Shown here: in pieces, positions 37,988-46,842 of the stretch | Numbering within the stretch: position 1 is the first letter of the stretch | How the letters are laid out: each line of letters opens with the position of its first letter | Notes under the pieces: model-generated | Told to the model about the DNA's origin: nothing | What the model saw: only the letters and a program-made list of their open reading frames with translations | Databases searched by the model: none | Made by a program: the position numbers and the translations under genes | DNA from: Chitinolyticbacter albus | Lineage (GTDB): Bacteria > Pseudomonadota > Gammaproteobacteria > Burkholderiales > Chitinibacteraceae | Assembly: GCF_024437655.1 (NCBI RefSeq) | Contig: NZ_JANBVF010000010.1 | Span: forward strand, 186,001-250,000 | DNA: 64,000 nucleotides | Direction of reading: 5' to 3'

Positions 37988-38563
37988 TCAACGGTCCGGA
38001 TCCAAAGGTGACAGCGGCATTGCAGCATCTTTGCCGGCCGCTGCCAAGCCCGGAATCACGTGGTAGCGCGGCCCCTTGGCTGTAGCTTCGGTGCGAAACA
38101 GCACTGGCGCACCTGCCGGCCACACGATGGCCTTGCACGGGCCGGCGTCGGGGCTCGCATCGCGCAGCAGGGTGACATGCGGCACGAAATGCTTGGCATC
38201 GAAGGCAAAGCCCGCGTCGCTCAAGCGTTGCCATAGCGTGTCGACGAGGGCGGCCAGCTCGGGTGGCGTCTGGCAACCGGCCCAGACGATGCTGCCCTTG
38301 GGGCTGTTGGCCTTGAAGCTGCCATAGCAATCGAGCGTCAGGCTGAATATGGCAGGCGGCAGGCTGGCGAGTAGCGTCAACAGCTCGGGAATGCGGTGAC
38401 TAGGAGTGACCCCGAGGAAGGCGAGCGTCAGGTGCAGGTTGTCGGTCACCATGCCGCGCCCGCCACGTTCGCGCAGCAAGGTATCGCGCAATCGGGCGAG
38501 CGACTGCCGCACCCGGTTGGGCGGCGTCAGCGCGATAAAGAGGCGCTCTGTCTCAGTCACCAT
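37988..38563 (-). CDS. thpR: RNA 2',3'-cyclic phosphodiesterase ThpR (LigT family)
   Basis: A 191-residue 2H phosphoesterase. The two HxTx motifs are HLTLAF and HVTLLRD. It opens RNA 2',3'-cyclic phosphates to 2'-phosphate ends; older name 2'-5' RNA ligase. ATG 38563 is chosen (MVTETERLFIAL), overlapping the end of the Nudix gene by 11 bases. It shares chemistry with RtcB 1.7 kb away: both act on 2',3'-cyclic phosphate ends, in opposite senses. Confidence 0.92.
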   Translation of the reverse strand: MVTETERLFIALTPPNRVRQSLARLRDTLLRERGGRGMVTDNLHLTLAFLGVTPSHRIPELLTLLASLPPAIFSLTLDCYGSFKANSPKGSIVWAGCQTPPELAALVDTLWQRLSDAGFAFDAKHFVPHVTLLRDASPDAGPCKAIVWPAGAPVLFRTEATAKGPRYHVIPGLAAAGKDAAMPLSPLDPDR

Positions 38564-39344
38564 GGCGTTGCAGCCAGCCGCAGGTGATGACGCCGGCATC
38601 CCAGGTGAAATCCTCGAGCCGCGCGATCACCGCCTCGCGGCTCAGCTGCATGAAGCCCGCCACTTCGCCATCGGTGTTGCGCGGCGTGAAGTCATCCGGC
38701 AGCAGCAGATCGTAGCCGTACAGCCATTCGTCGTGGGTGCCGTCCGCCTCGTTGCGCGTGACGCGTAGGGTGTCGGTCTTGATCGCCTGCCGTGCCAGGT
38801 GCTCTGGCACGCCGGCTTCCTCGGCCAGCTCGCGAATCACGCAAGCGAATTCATCTTCCTGCTCCGGCAGGCCACCGGCCGCGAGGTTGTCGAGCCGGTT
38901 GGGATCGATGCTCTTGCTGGCGGCGCGCCGGCCTATCCATAGCGCGCCCTCGGCCGTGTAACCATTGACGTGCACTGCGCGACTGGTGAAACCGAAGCGG
39001 CGAAAGGCGGCGCGCTCCAGCGCGAACAAGGGTTGGTGCAAGTCCGGTGCACCATCGGCGCCGGGAACGAACACCGTATAGCGCTCGTTGCGCCAGCCGC
39101 GTACCAGGCCATTCTCACGCATCGCGAGCGTGGCGCGAGCAAGCAACGCCTCGGCCTGCCTGGCGGTCTCGGCGGTTAGCGTCATACCGGCGTCGCCCAG
39201 TGGCACGAAGGCCACGTCGAAATGGGCGAGGAAACGCGCGGTGGGTGCTTCCAACCAACCGAGCGGCAGGCCAAGTACGAAAAGCCGCGTGAGATCCGCT
39301 GGATCGAACACCGGCTGCTGGGCAAGGTAGGTGGCGGTGCCCAT
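38553..39344 (-). CDS. Nudix hydrolase with DUF4743 domain
   Basis: A 263-residue protein: an N-terminal DUF4743-like domain (1-115) and a C-terminal Nudix domain with the box GGLPEQEDEFACVIRELAEE-AGV, matching GX5EX7REUXEEXGU. Proteins with this architecture resemble plant and fungal thiamine-diphosphate-related Nudix enzymes (Tpk/Tnr3-type), so damaged thiamine derivatives are a possible substrate; that is inference. ATG overlaps the stop of a short upstream ORF (TGATG) and its end overlaps thpR. Confidence 0.88.
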   Translation of the reverse strand: MGTATYLAQQPVFDPADLTRLFVLGLPLGWLEAPTARFLAHFDVAFVPLGDAGMTLTAETARQAEALLARATLAMRENGLVRGWRNERYTVFVPGADGAPDLHQPLFALERAAFRRFGFTSRAVHVNGYTAEGALWIGRRAASKSIDPNRLDNLAAGGLPEQEDEFACVIRELAEEAGVPEHLARQAIKTDTLRVTRNEADGTHDEWLYGYDLLLPDDFTPRNTDGEVAGFMQLSREAVIARLEDFTWDAGVITCGWLQRHGD

Positions 39345-39568
39345 CAGCTGGCCCGATCCGGTTTGAGTATCGGCTGCAGAATGCGCACGAGGCTGCGCGC
39401 TTGCAGCACGCGGCCGATGGCATGGCCGCTCGCGCCCAAGCGTGTGGCCAGCGTTAGCGCGTTGTGGCGGAAACCGTTGAGGCACTGGGTGCCAATGTCG
39501 CCAGCCGGCACGGCTTTGATCTGTCGCCGCAAAGATACACCTGCGCTGGATTCGATCTCGTTGTTCAT
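39344..39568 (-). CDS. Possible small protein upstream of the Nudix gene
   Basis: A 74-codon ORF (MNNEIESSAG start) whose TGA overlaps the Nudix ATG. The overlap is the only support; the ribosome site before its ATG is weak and the sequence has no recognisable motif, being rich in Arg, Leu and Ala. It could be a leader ORF coupling translation to the Nudix gene, or chance. Confidence 0.3.
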   Translation of the reverse strand: MNNEIESSAGVSLRRQIKAVPAGDIGTQCLNGFRHNALTLATRLGASGHAIGRVLQARSLVRILQPILKPDRAS

Positions 39569-39745
39569 GGACTCATGGCTTCCCGCAGTCGAGCGGCCGC
39601 GCAAGGCAGGCGCGGCGCATCTCATTGGGATGATCGGATAGATTGGCCGGCGCCGCCAGATGTCCGGCTTCCCACATAGGGGCAGTGCCGGCGCTGCTGC
39701 TACAATCGCGGCTTTGCCCGACCCGCCGTTACCCGGAGTTTTGCC

Positions 39746-41266
39746 ATGGCCGTGATCCGCCAGGACGATCTGATCGCCAGCATCGCCGATGCCTTGCAGT
39801 ACATCAGCTACTACCACCCCAAAGACTATATCCAGGCGCTCGGCCGCGCGTACGAGGCCGAGGAAAGCGAAGCCGCCAAGGATGCGATCGCGCAGATCCT
39901 GACCAATAGCCGCATGTGCGCCGAAGGCAAGCGGCCGATCTGTCAGGACACCGGCATCGTCACCTGTTTCGTGCGCGTCGGCATGAACGTGCAGTGGGCC
40001 GGCTGTACCATGGGTGTGACCGACATGGTCAACGAAGGCGTGCGCCGCGCCTACCTGCACCCGGACAACAAGCTGCGCGCGTCCATCCTGATGGACCCGG
40101 CCGGTGGCCGCAAGAACACGAAGGACAATACGCCGGCGGTGATCCATTACGAGATCGTTCCGGGTGATACGGTCGAGATCGATATCGCCGCCAAGGGTGG
40201 TGGCTCGGAGAACAAGACCAAGTTCGTGATGCTGAATCCGTCCGATTCCATCGTCGACTGGGTGCTCAAGACCGTGCCGCTGATGGGGGCCGGCTGGTGC
40301 CCGCCCGGTATGCTGGGCATCGGCATCGGCGGCACCGCCGAGAAGGCCATGGTGATGGCCAAGGAAGCGCTGATGGAAGAGATCGACATCCATGAGCTGA
40401 TCGAGCGTGGCCCGCAAAACCGCGCGGAGGAACTGCGCATCGAGCTGTATGAAAAGGTGAACGCGCTCGGTATCGGCGCGCAGGGCCTGGGCGGCTTGGC
40501 CACCGTGCTGGATGTGAAGATCAAGGATTACCCGACCCACGCCGCTAGCTTGCCGGTGGCGATGATTCCGAACTGCGCCGCCACCCGCCACGTGCACTTC
40601 ATACTCGACGGTTCCGGCCCGGCGGTGCTCGAAGCGCCGAGGCTGGAGGACTGGCCCGATGTGACCTGGACCCCGTCCGCTGCTGCAACTCGGGTCGATC
40701 TCAATACAGTCACCCGCGAAGACGTCGCATCGTGGCGTCCGGGCCAGACGCTGCTCCTGAACGGCAAGATGCTCACCGGCCGTGATGCCGCGCACAAGCG
40801 CATGGTCGAGATGCTGAACAAGGGCGAGAAGCTACCGGTCGATTTCACCAACCGCTTCATCTATTACGTGGGTCCGGTCGATCCGGTGCGCGACGAAGTG
40901 GTCGGCCCGGCCGGCCCGACCACCGCGACGCGCATGGACAAGTTCACCGAGCAGGTGCTGGCGCAGACGGGCTTGCTGGGCATGATCGGCAAGGCCGAAC
41001 GCGGCCCAACTGCGCTGGAAGCGATCAAGAAGCACCAGTCGGTCTACCTGATGGCCGTGGGCGGCGCCGCCTACCTCGTGTCCAAGGCGATCAAGGGCGC
41101 ACGCGTCGTCGGCTTCGAGGACCTGGGCATGGAGGCGATCTACGAATTCGACGTGGTCGACATGCCGGTAACGGTGGCGGTCGATTCGGGCGGCACCTCG
41201 GTGCACGCGGTGGCGCCGAAGGAATGGCAGACCAGGATCGGCAAGATCCCGGTCGCAACGGCCTGA
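39746..41266 (+). CDS. fumA: Class I fumarate hydratase
   Basis: A 506-residue iron-sulfur fumarase interconverting fumarate and malate. The N-terminal part contains cluster ligands in NSRMCAEGKRPICQDTG and a CAATRHVHF segment; GIGGTAEKAM and the C-terminal VDPVRDEVVGPAGPTTATR and GGTSVHAVAPKEW blocks are family features. Length matches the single-chain E. coli FumA/FumB type. Oxygen-sensitive enzyme; no class II fumarase in the window. Monocistronic, ended by a terminator. Confidence 0.95.
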   Translation: MAVIRQDDLIASIADALQYISYYHPKDYIQALGRAYEAEESEAAKDAIAQILTNSRMCAEGKRPICQDTGIVTCFVRVGMNVQWAGCTMGVTDMVNEGVRRAYLHPDNKLRASILMDPAGGRKNTKDNTPAVIHYEIVPGDTVEIDIAAKGGGSENKTKFVMLNPSDSIVDWVLKTVPLMGAGWCPPGMLGIGIGGTAEKAMVMAKEALMEEIDIHELIERGPQNRAEELRIELYEKVNALGIGAQGLGGLATVLDVKIKDYPTHAASLPVAMIPNCAATRHVHFILDGSGPAVLEAPRLEDWPDVTWTPSAAATRVDLNTVTREDVASWRPGQTLLLNGKMLTGRDAAHKRMVEMLNKGEKLPVDFTNRFIYYVGPVDPVRDEVVGPAGPTTATRMDKFTEQVLAQTGLLGMIGKAERGPTALEAIKKHQSVYLMAVGGAAYLVSKAIKGARVVGFEDLGMEAIYEFDVVDMPVTVAVDSGGTSVHAVAPKEWQTRIGKIPVATA

Positions 41267-41283
41267 TTAATCAGGCCCAAGAG

Positions 41284-41312
41284 AAACGCCCCGCGAAGAC
41301 GGGGCGTTTTTT
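41284..41312 (+). terminator. Terminator of fumA
   Basis: A 10-bp stem (41284-41293 with 41300-41309), six-base loop and T tail. It lies 18 bases after the stop codon. It also precedes the end of the convergent LprI-type gene. Confidence 0.88.
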
Positions 41313-41337
41313 CTAGAAGCATGCAGGCCGGGCGGTC

Positions 41338-41730
41338 TTACTGCGCCAGTTTGCTGGCTTCGCAGCCGGTGCTGCTGCACTCGCGCTGGCGCTCCTTCAG
41401 GAAGTCCAGCCGCTCCTGCGTCATGCTGTTGGCGCAGTCGAGATTGACGAAATACCCGGTGCTGTCTTCGCGGCTGCATTGCGCATCGCGCTGCTTGATC
41501 CAGGCCAGCTGCGATTGCTTCAGCGTGCTTTGCTGGGCGCTGTTCAATTGCTTGCGCAGCTCGGTATAGGTCTGATTCAGCGTCTTGTCGGTTTGCGTAA
41601 ACAGGTTGCCAGCACAGTAGACGGTATCGAAGGCATTGCGCGGCTTGCCACAGCCAGCGGCTTGGGCGTGCCCGGCGAAGAGGGCGGTCCCGAGCAGTGC
41701 GGTGGACAAGGTGAGTGCAAACTTGTTCAT
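41338..41730 (-). CDS. LprI-type (DUF1311) secreted protein
   Basis: A 130-residue protein with a clear Sec signal (MNKFALTLSTALLGTALFAG, cleavage after AQA). The mature part has the lysozyme-inhibitor LprI N-terminal (DUF1311) pattern: CGKPRNAFDTVYC, DKTLNQTYTELRKQL, QLAWIKQRDAQC and a late CANSMTQERLDFL. Cysteines likely form disulfides in the periplasm. The Mycobacterium relative inhibits lysozyme; activity here is inference. Stands alone, converging with fumA. Confidence 0.82.
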   Translation of the reverse strand: MNKFALTLSTALLGTALFAGHAQAAGCGKPRNAFDTVYCAGNLFTQTDKTLNQTYTELRKQLNSAQQSTLKQSQLAWIKQRDAQCSREDSTGYFVNLDCANSMTQERLDFLKERQRECSSTGCEASKLAQ

Positions 41731-41871
41731 GGTGTTTTCCCTGTTTGGAATGGTTGTCAGGTAGCGCCTCGCAGTGTAGCGCAAGCGGGATGTAATACAT
41801 GGCGCGCGGCCTGTTTTGCAGCGCGCTTTATGCAGGAACCGTCGCGTCGCAGGGCGTCTTTGAGCTGGCTC

Positions 41872-43755
41872 TCAGCCTGGTTGCGCACCGCGTCGCTGCC
41901 GCAACAGGAAACGGCCGGGATCGATGGCGTCGATCAATTTGCTCTCCAGCGGCAAGGGCTCGCCATCGAGCTGGGCGGCGATGATCTCGCCGGCCAGCGT
42001 GCTGTAGCTAAGGCCGCGCGCGCCCAGGCCCAATACGGCGTAGGCGCCGGTGAGCCGCGGCAGGTGGTAGAGCTGGTGCACGGGCTGCTCCGGCGGCGGA
42101 GTGATGGCGAGCTGGCCGATCAGGGGCAGGCGATCGGGCGAGGCGGGGCGGGCGCAGGCGCGGCTGGCGACGACAGCGGGCGGAGCGAGGCTGGGCGCAA
42201 GTGCTGCCAGTTCGACCAGATTGCTCGCCTCGGCGGCAGCGAGGTCACCGTCGTAGTCGGCGGCGCCGATGACGCGTACACCCTCCAGCGCAGCGGTGAC
42301 GTAGCCATCGCCCGCCAGCGCCACCCGCGGGGCGGTCAGCGTGGCAGCATCGACGCGGGTGGCGACGCGCCTGGCATCCTGCAAAGGCAGCATGGGCTGG
42401 GGCAGCAGCTGGGCGGCCGCCGTGGCATTGGCGAGGACCAGTACCGGCGCGCAGGCCAAAATGCTGCCGTCAGCGGCCAGCGCCTGCCAGCCACCCTCGT
42501 GTTGCCGCAGCGCCTCAACGTGGCAAGCGGTGCGCAGGTTGATCCGTTCGGCATGGCGTGAGAGGTTGGCTCGGCACAGGCTGGGCGGCGCGATGGTCAG
42601 GCCGTCGGCGAACCACCAGCCGCCGCGTGCCAGCGCTGTGCCGGCAAGTTCGCTGGCGGCGTCGGCATCGAGGTAGCGCAGCGCCGGCCAGTTGCCGCGC
42701 TCGGCGATTTCCCGCATCAGCGCGGCCTGCGCATCTGTCTTGGCCAGTTGCAGGATGCCGCCGGCGTCGTGCGCTACCGTGTGGCTGGCGCCGGCAAGCA
42801 CGGCCAAGTGTCGGCGCGTCAGCGCGCAGCCGGCGCGGGTGAGGCGCGCCTGTAGGTTGTCGTCGCGCGAGTAATAGGCATGCATCAGCCCGGCGGCGTT
42901 GCCCGACGATGCGCTAGCGATTTCGGCGGCAGCTTCCAGCATCGTCACCTGCCAGCCACGCGCGGCGAGGCGCTCGGCCACGCTGCAGCCGGCAAGCCCC
43001 GCGCCGATCACCAGCGCATGGCGCTCGCCCTGATGCGCAGGCTCACGGCGTGCTGCACGGGCCACGCGGCCTTGCAGCATCTGCCGCTTGCCGCCGAAAC
43101 CGTCGACGCGCTCGACCGCGAAGCCCGCTTCGGTCAAGCCACGGCGCACGTCGCCCGCCACGGTATAGGTCGCCAGCGTGGTGCCGGCGTGGGCGAGCCG
43201 CCACAGCGCCTTGTAGATCGGCAGGCACCACAGCTCGGGATTCTTGGCCGGGGAAAAACCATCGAGATAGATCGCGTCGGCCACCGCCTGCAGTTGCGGC
43301 AGCAGCGTTTGCGCGTCGCCCAGCAGCAGGGTGAGGCTGACCCGGCCCTCGTCGAGCCAGATGCGGTGCACGCCCTGGGTCAGGTCGGGCCAGTGCGCGC
43401 AGAGCTCGGCCGAGACTGCCGCGAGTTCCGGGTAGCGGGCATGCAGCAGCGCGAGGTCGTCGCGAGTGAACGGAAACTGCTCGACCGAGACGAAGTGCAG
43501 CCGCTGGCAGCGCGCGGCATCCATGCGCCAGGCCTGCCAGGTGGCGAGGAAGTTGAGCCCCTGGCCGAAGCCGGTCTCGACGATGGTGTAGTGCTGCCGT
43601 CCTTGCCAGGCGGCAGGCAGGCCGTTGCCGGCCATGAACACGTGCCGCGCCTGACCCAGGCCGCCATCGGCCGAGTGGTAGACGTCGTCGAAGGCGGCGG
43701 AATAGGGCACGCCGGCATCCGTCAGACCGAGCGTGGCGGGAGTGAGATGGTTCAT
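41872..43755 (-). CDS. mnmC: Bifunctional tRNA (mnm5s2U34) biosynthesis protein MnmC
   Basis: A 627-residue fusion that finishes 5-methylaminomethyl-2-thiouridine at the tRNA wobble base. The N-terminal SAM methyltransferase (about 1-240) has FMAGNGLPAAW, VETGFGQGLNFL and DGFSPAKNPELW. The C-terminal FAD-dependent oxidoreductase starts with VIGAGLAGCSVAERLAARGW and contains GNAAGLMHAYYS. ATG overlaps the stop of the acetyltransferase gene (ATGA). Length is close to the usual 620-670. Confidence 0.95.
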   Translation of the reverse strand: MNHLTPATLGLTDAGVPYSAAFDDVYHSADGGLGQARHVFMAGNGLPAAWQGRQHYTIVETGFGQGLNFLATWQAWRMDAARCQRLHFVSVEQFPFTRDDLALLHARYPELAAVSAELCAHWPDLTQGVHRIWLDEGRVSLTLLLGDAQTLLPQLQAVADAIYLDGFSPAKNPELWCLPIYKALWRLAHAGTTLATYTVAGDVRRGLTEAGFAVERVDGFGGKRQMLQGRVARAARREPAHQGERHALVIGAGLAGCSVAERLAARGWQVTMLEAAAEIASASSGNAAGLMHAYYSRDDNLQARLTRAGCALTRRHLAVLAGASHTVAHDAGGILQLAKTDAQAALMREIAERGNWPALRYLDADAASELAGTALARGGWWFADGLTIAPPSLCRANLSRHAERINLRTACHVEALRQHEGGWQALAADGSILACAPVLVLANATAAAQLLPQPMLPLQDARRVATRVDAATLTAPRVALAGDGYVTAALEGVRVIGAADYDGDLAAAEASNLVELAALAPSLAPPAVVASRACARPASPDRLPLIGQLAITPPPEQPVHQLYHLPRLTGAYAVLGLGARGLSYSTLAGEIIAAQLDGEPLPLESKLIDAIDPGRFLLRQRRGAQPG

Positions 43756-44273
43756 GTTCGGGAGCGGGCGTAGATCAGCATGCCGTTGTTGGATGCTGTA
43801 TCGGTAAGACGGAAGCCAGCGCGCTCTGCGACGCGGCGGCTAGCCAAATTGGCAGCTTCGATATGGATACGCAGTGATTCAAGGCGCAGCGTATGGAAAG
43901 CGAATTCGGTCATGAGCTGCACTGCTTCTGCCGCGTGTCCCCGGCGATGCGCGGCTTGGCGCACCCAATAGCCCAATTGTCCTTGGGCGCCCCGGATATG
44001 ATGGATACCGCAGGCGCCCAGCAAGGATTCGCTTGAGCGATCCAGCATCAGCCATTGCAGCGAGGCGCTGTCCTGCCATGCTGCTCGGCTTTCGTCACAC
44101 CATTGAGTGCTTGCGGCCTCGGATGGTGGATATTGTGCCCATGGCAAAGAAACAGGCCACGCACGTAGCGCTGTCAACGACTCGGTGACCGCAGCACAGA
44201 CCGCCGGGCCATCCGCTGCATAGGGAGGGCGCAGCGCAATGCCGGTACCGAGCAGTGTGGTGAACGCAGTCAC
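43752..44273 (-). CDS. GNAT family acetyltransferase (RimJ/RimL-like)
   Basis: A 173-residue acetyltransferase beginning with GTG that overlaps the MFS stop (GTGA). The family core is GYWVRQAAHRRGHAAEAV with EAANLASRRVAERAGFRLT. This pattern is that of ribosomal-protein alanine acetyltransferase relatives, which also include many small-molecule acetylating enzymes. The gene is sandwiched between and coupled to mfs and mnmC, so the three form an operon. Confidence 0.85.
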   Translation of the reverse strand: MTAFTTLLGTGIALRPPYAADGPAVCAAVTESLTALRAWPVSLPWAQYPPSEAASTQWCDESRAAWQDSASLQWLMLDRSSESLLGACGIHHIRGAQGQLGYWVRQAAHRRGHAAEAVQLMTEFAFHTLRLESLRIHIEAANLASRRVAERAGFRLTDTASNNGMLIYARSRT

Positions 44274-45511
44274 GGGGTAGTCCTGATCAGCGGGTTGTTC
44301 ACGGTGGGATAATTCAGGAATGCCCGCACGGCCACAGCGAACAGCACGCCGGTGGCGAGCGAAACCAGCGCGAACCAGATGTTACCGCCCCAGCTGTAAC
44401 CGGCCTTCACGAATTCGATGGCGAGCGAGAACGACACCAGCGTAATCATGCCAAGCGTGGCCGACACCGTGCCCTTACTGATCTCGCTCGCGAACAGCGT
44501 CAAGCGGTAGAGCACGGCGTTGGCCAGTCCTAAGCCAAAGGCATAGATACTGATGCCCGCCACCAGCCAGCCCCACGCCTGCGGCTGCAGCAGCGCGCCG
44601 CAGGCGATCACGAGGCCTGTCAGCACCGGCGGTAGCGCCAGCCACACCAGCCGCGTGACCGGCGCCCGGTCGGCGTAATGCGTGAGCACGAGGTTCCCTG
44701 CGATCAATGCCGCGAACACCGGGATCTGCCACAGGCCGAAGTCGAGCGGGCTCAGGGCGGCGCGCTCGATCAGGATTACGGGGCTCTGGCCTATCCACAT
44801 CAAGAGCGGCATGCCGCCGAACGACAGCGCCAGCGCGCCGAGCACAAAGCGGCGGTTGGCCAGCACCGCGCGATAGTCGCGCCACATGGTGGGTAGGCGC
44901 AGCGGGGTGGTGCTGGCCGGCGCGGTTTCCGGCATCACCCGCCACAGGCCGATCAGCGCAACGAAGGCAACCGCGGCGATGGTGATGAAGATCCAGCGCC
45001 ACGGTGCGTATTCGATCATCACCGCACCCGCGAGTGGACCGATCAGTGGCGAGACCAGCGCTACATTGGCCATCAGCGCGGTCACCTTCACCGCACTCGC
45101 CTCGGTGAACGCTTCCTGGATCGCGGCGTAGCCGACCGCGACGACGAAGCACAGCCCGAAGCCCTGCACGAAGCGCAGCGCCACGAACGGCCAGATCGAC
45201 GACACGAACAAGGTTGCGAGGCAGGCCAGCGTAAAGAAGGCGATGCCGGCCAGCAGCACCGGCCGCCGCCCGATGCGGTCCGACAACGGGCCGAGTAGCC
45301 ATTGCAGTGCCGCGCCGCCGGCGAGGTAGGCTGACATCCCTGTCGGTACCCACGCCTCGCCGACGCCGAATTCACGCACCACCAACGGCATGCCGGGCAG
45401 GATCATGTCGTTGGCGATATAGGTCGCGAACTCGTAGAGCACGAGAAACAGCGGGAACAGCAGCGTGGCGCGGGTCAGCGCGCTATGCGGGACAAAGGTG
45501 GGACGAGTCAT
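44270..45511 (-). CDS. MFS drug-efflux transporter (MdfA/MdtM-like)
   Basis: A 413-residue transporter with twelve hydrophobic segments. The N-terminal helix contains LVLYEFATYIANDMILPGMP, typical of MdfA/MdtM (with the membrane glutamate), and the loop 2-3 motif is GPLSDRIGRRPVLLAG. Such proton antiporters export cationic or neutral drugs and polyols. ATG 45511 is chosen over an upstream in-frame GTG. First gene of the mfs-gnat-mnmC operon; substrate unknown. Confidence 0.88.
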   Translation of the reverse strand: MTRPTFVPHSALTRATLLFPLFLVLYEFATYIANDMILPGMPLVVREFGVGEAWVPTGMSAYLAGGAALQWLLGPLSDRIGRRPVLLAGIAFFTLACLATLFVSSIWPFVALRFVQGFGLCFVVAVGYAAIQEAFTEASAVKVTALMANVALVSPLIGPLAGAVMIEYAPWRWIFITIAAVAFVALIGLWRVMPETAPASTTPLRLPTMWRDYRAVLANRRFVLGALALSFGGMPLLMWIGQSPVILIERAALSPLDFGLWQIPVFAALIAGNLVLTHYADRAPVTRLVWLALPPVLTGLVIACGALLQPQAWGWLVAGISIYAFGLGLANAVLYRLTLFASEISKGTVSATLGMITLVSFSLAIEFVKAGYSWGGNIWFALVSLATGVLFAVAVRAFLNYPTVNNPLIRTTP

Positions 45512-45601
45512 TGGAAGTCCGCAGTGATGACTCGCCAGTATGACCAAACGTAGCCGTGCCCGCGCTGCGAGTATTCACCGCTGCCGAAGCGGACGCGGCG
45601 C

Positions 45602-46687
45602 TCAACGCGCCAACAGGTCGCCGTACACCACATAGTCACCGTCGTGTCGCGCGGCGGATGGCGCGTCGTACAGCACCAGCCATCGCTCCTTGAGGATGTG
45701 GTCCGGCACGCGGGTGATTGCTTCGGCACGATCGACCCCCGCGCCAAAGGGGAGCGAGCGCGTCTGCTCGGGACCCTGCTCCCACAATACCGCGTCGGCC
45801 TTGGCGTCGACGCCGGCAAATGTCGCCGCAGCATCCGCCCAGCGGAACACCCGGATCGCGCCGTCGAGCACCATGGTCGGGCCGGCGAGTATGAAGAGAT
45901 CGTCCCCTTCCCAGAGCAGGTCGCGCACGCCCAGGCCGGCGAGCTTGATGAAATGCTTGCGATAGAGCGCGCCGCTGTCGGCGATTTCGGCCAGCCGCAG
46001 CTCGCCTTTCTTTTCGATCAGCCGCAGCTCCAGCAACGCCGACCAGCCGCGCAACACCGGGCCGCGCAGGCCCAGCAGCAAGCGATCCCCCGCAATGGCC
46101 AGGCCTTCGATGTCGAAGCCGTTGTCCTTGCCGGGGATATCGAGATAGGCCGCCAGATGCGCATCGTCTTTCAGCGCGCGCGTCAGCTCGTTGGCGAGCT
46201 CGTCACCACGCAGGCGGGCGGCGCGGCGGCCGTCGGCGGTCTCGCGCTTGAGACTGGAGCTGCCGTCTTCGATCTCGACCGGGATACGTGCTAGCAGGCA
46301 GCGGTTGCCGTCGTGCGACACCGTGGCCAGTCGCTTGAGGTTGTCGCGGGCGCTGCGGCCCGATTTGGGCGCCTTGCGCTTGAGCCCGTGCGAACCCACG
46401 AGATAGAGGTAGCCATCCTGCAATGCCAGCCCTTCGATATCGGCTTCGATGTCGGCCGCATCCGGCAGATCGAGGAAATCGGCGAGCGGAAAGTTGGTCG
46501 GCGCACCGTAGCGCAGTTCTTCCTTGCCGACCGGGTCGAGCCGCCGCAGCCGGTCCAGCCCGCAGGCTTCGTCACCCGCCACCCACAGGTCGTTGCCGGC
46601 GAAGGCTGCACCGGAAAGATTGGAATGCACCAGCGTGCCGGCCTCGAATTCCAGTCGTACCGCATGAGTCTTGATTTGACTTGGCAT
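45602..46687 (-). CDS. DUF3616 domain-containing protein
   Basis: A 361-residue beta-rich protein of the DUF3616 family, probably a propeller-like fold. Repeated motifs such as SGAAFAGNDLWVAGDEACGLDRL, DIEGLALQDGYLYLVGSHG and FDIEGLAIAGDRLLLGLRGPVLRG mark consecutive blades. No signal peptide is visible. Function not established in the family. It stands alone between the MFS operon and the amino-acid-binding protein gene. Confidence 0.85.
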   Translation of the reverse strand: MPSQIKTHAVRLEFEAGTLVHSNLSGAAFAGNDLWVAGDEACGLDRLRRLDPVGKEELRYGAPTNFPLADFLDLPDAADIEADIEGLALQDGYLYLVGSHGLKRKAPKSGRSARDNLKRLATVSHDGNRCLLARIPVEIEDGSSSLKRETADGRRAARLRGDELANELTRALKDDAHLAAYLDIPGKDNGFDIEGLAIAGDRLLLGLRGPVLRGWSALLELRLIEKKGELRLAEIADSGALYRKHFIKLAGLGVRDLLWEGDDLFILAGPTMVLDGAIRVFRWADAAATFAGVDAKADAVLWEQGPEQTRSLPFGAGVDRAEAITRVPDHILKERWLVLYDAPSAARHDGDYVVYGDLLAR

Positions 46688-46801
46688 GAAAGCAGTCCGT
46701 CATTGAAAGCTGGCATTATAGGGCGGCGGCCCGGGTTTGGCTCGCCGCGGCGCAGCCCGCATCGGCAATGGCAAAGTCGGTGGGCGGTAGTGGTGTGGGC
46801 A

Positions 46802-46828
46802 TAAAAAAAGCCGGCTGCGCCGGCTTCT
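46802..46828 (-). terminator. Terminator of the binding-protein gene
   Basis: An eight-base stem (46808-46815 with 46819-46826), three-base loop, and a seven-base T run on the minus strand. It lies 15 bases after the stop codon. Confidence 0.88.
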
Positions 46829-46842
46829 TGGAACGAGATCGG

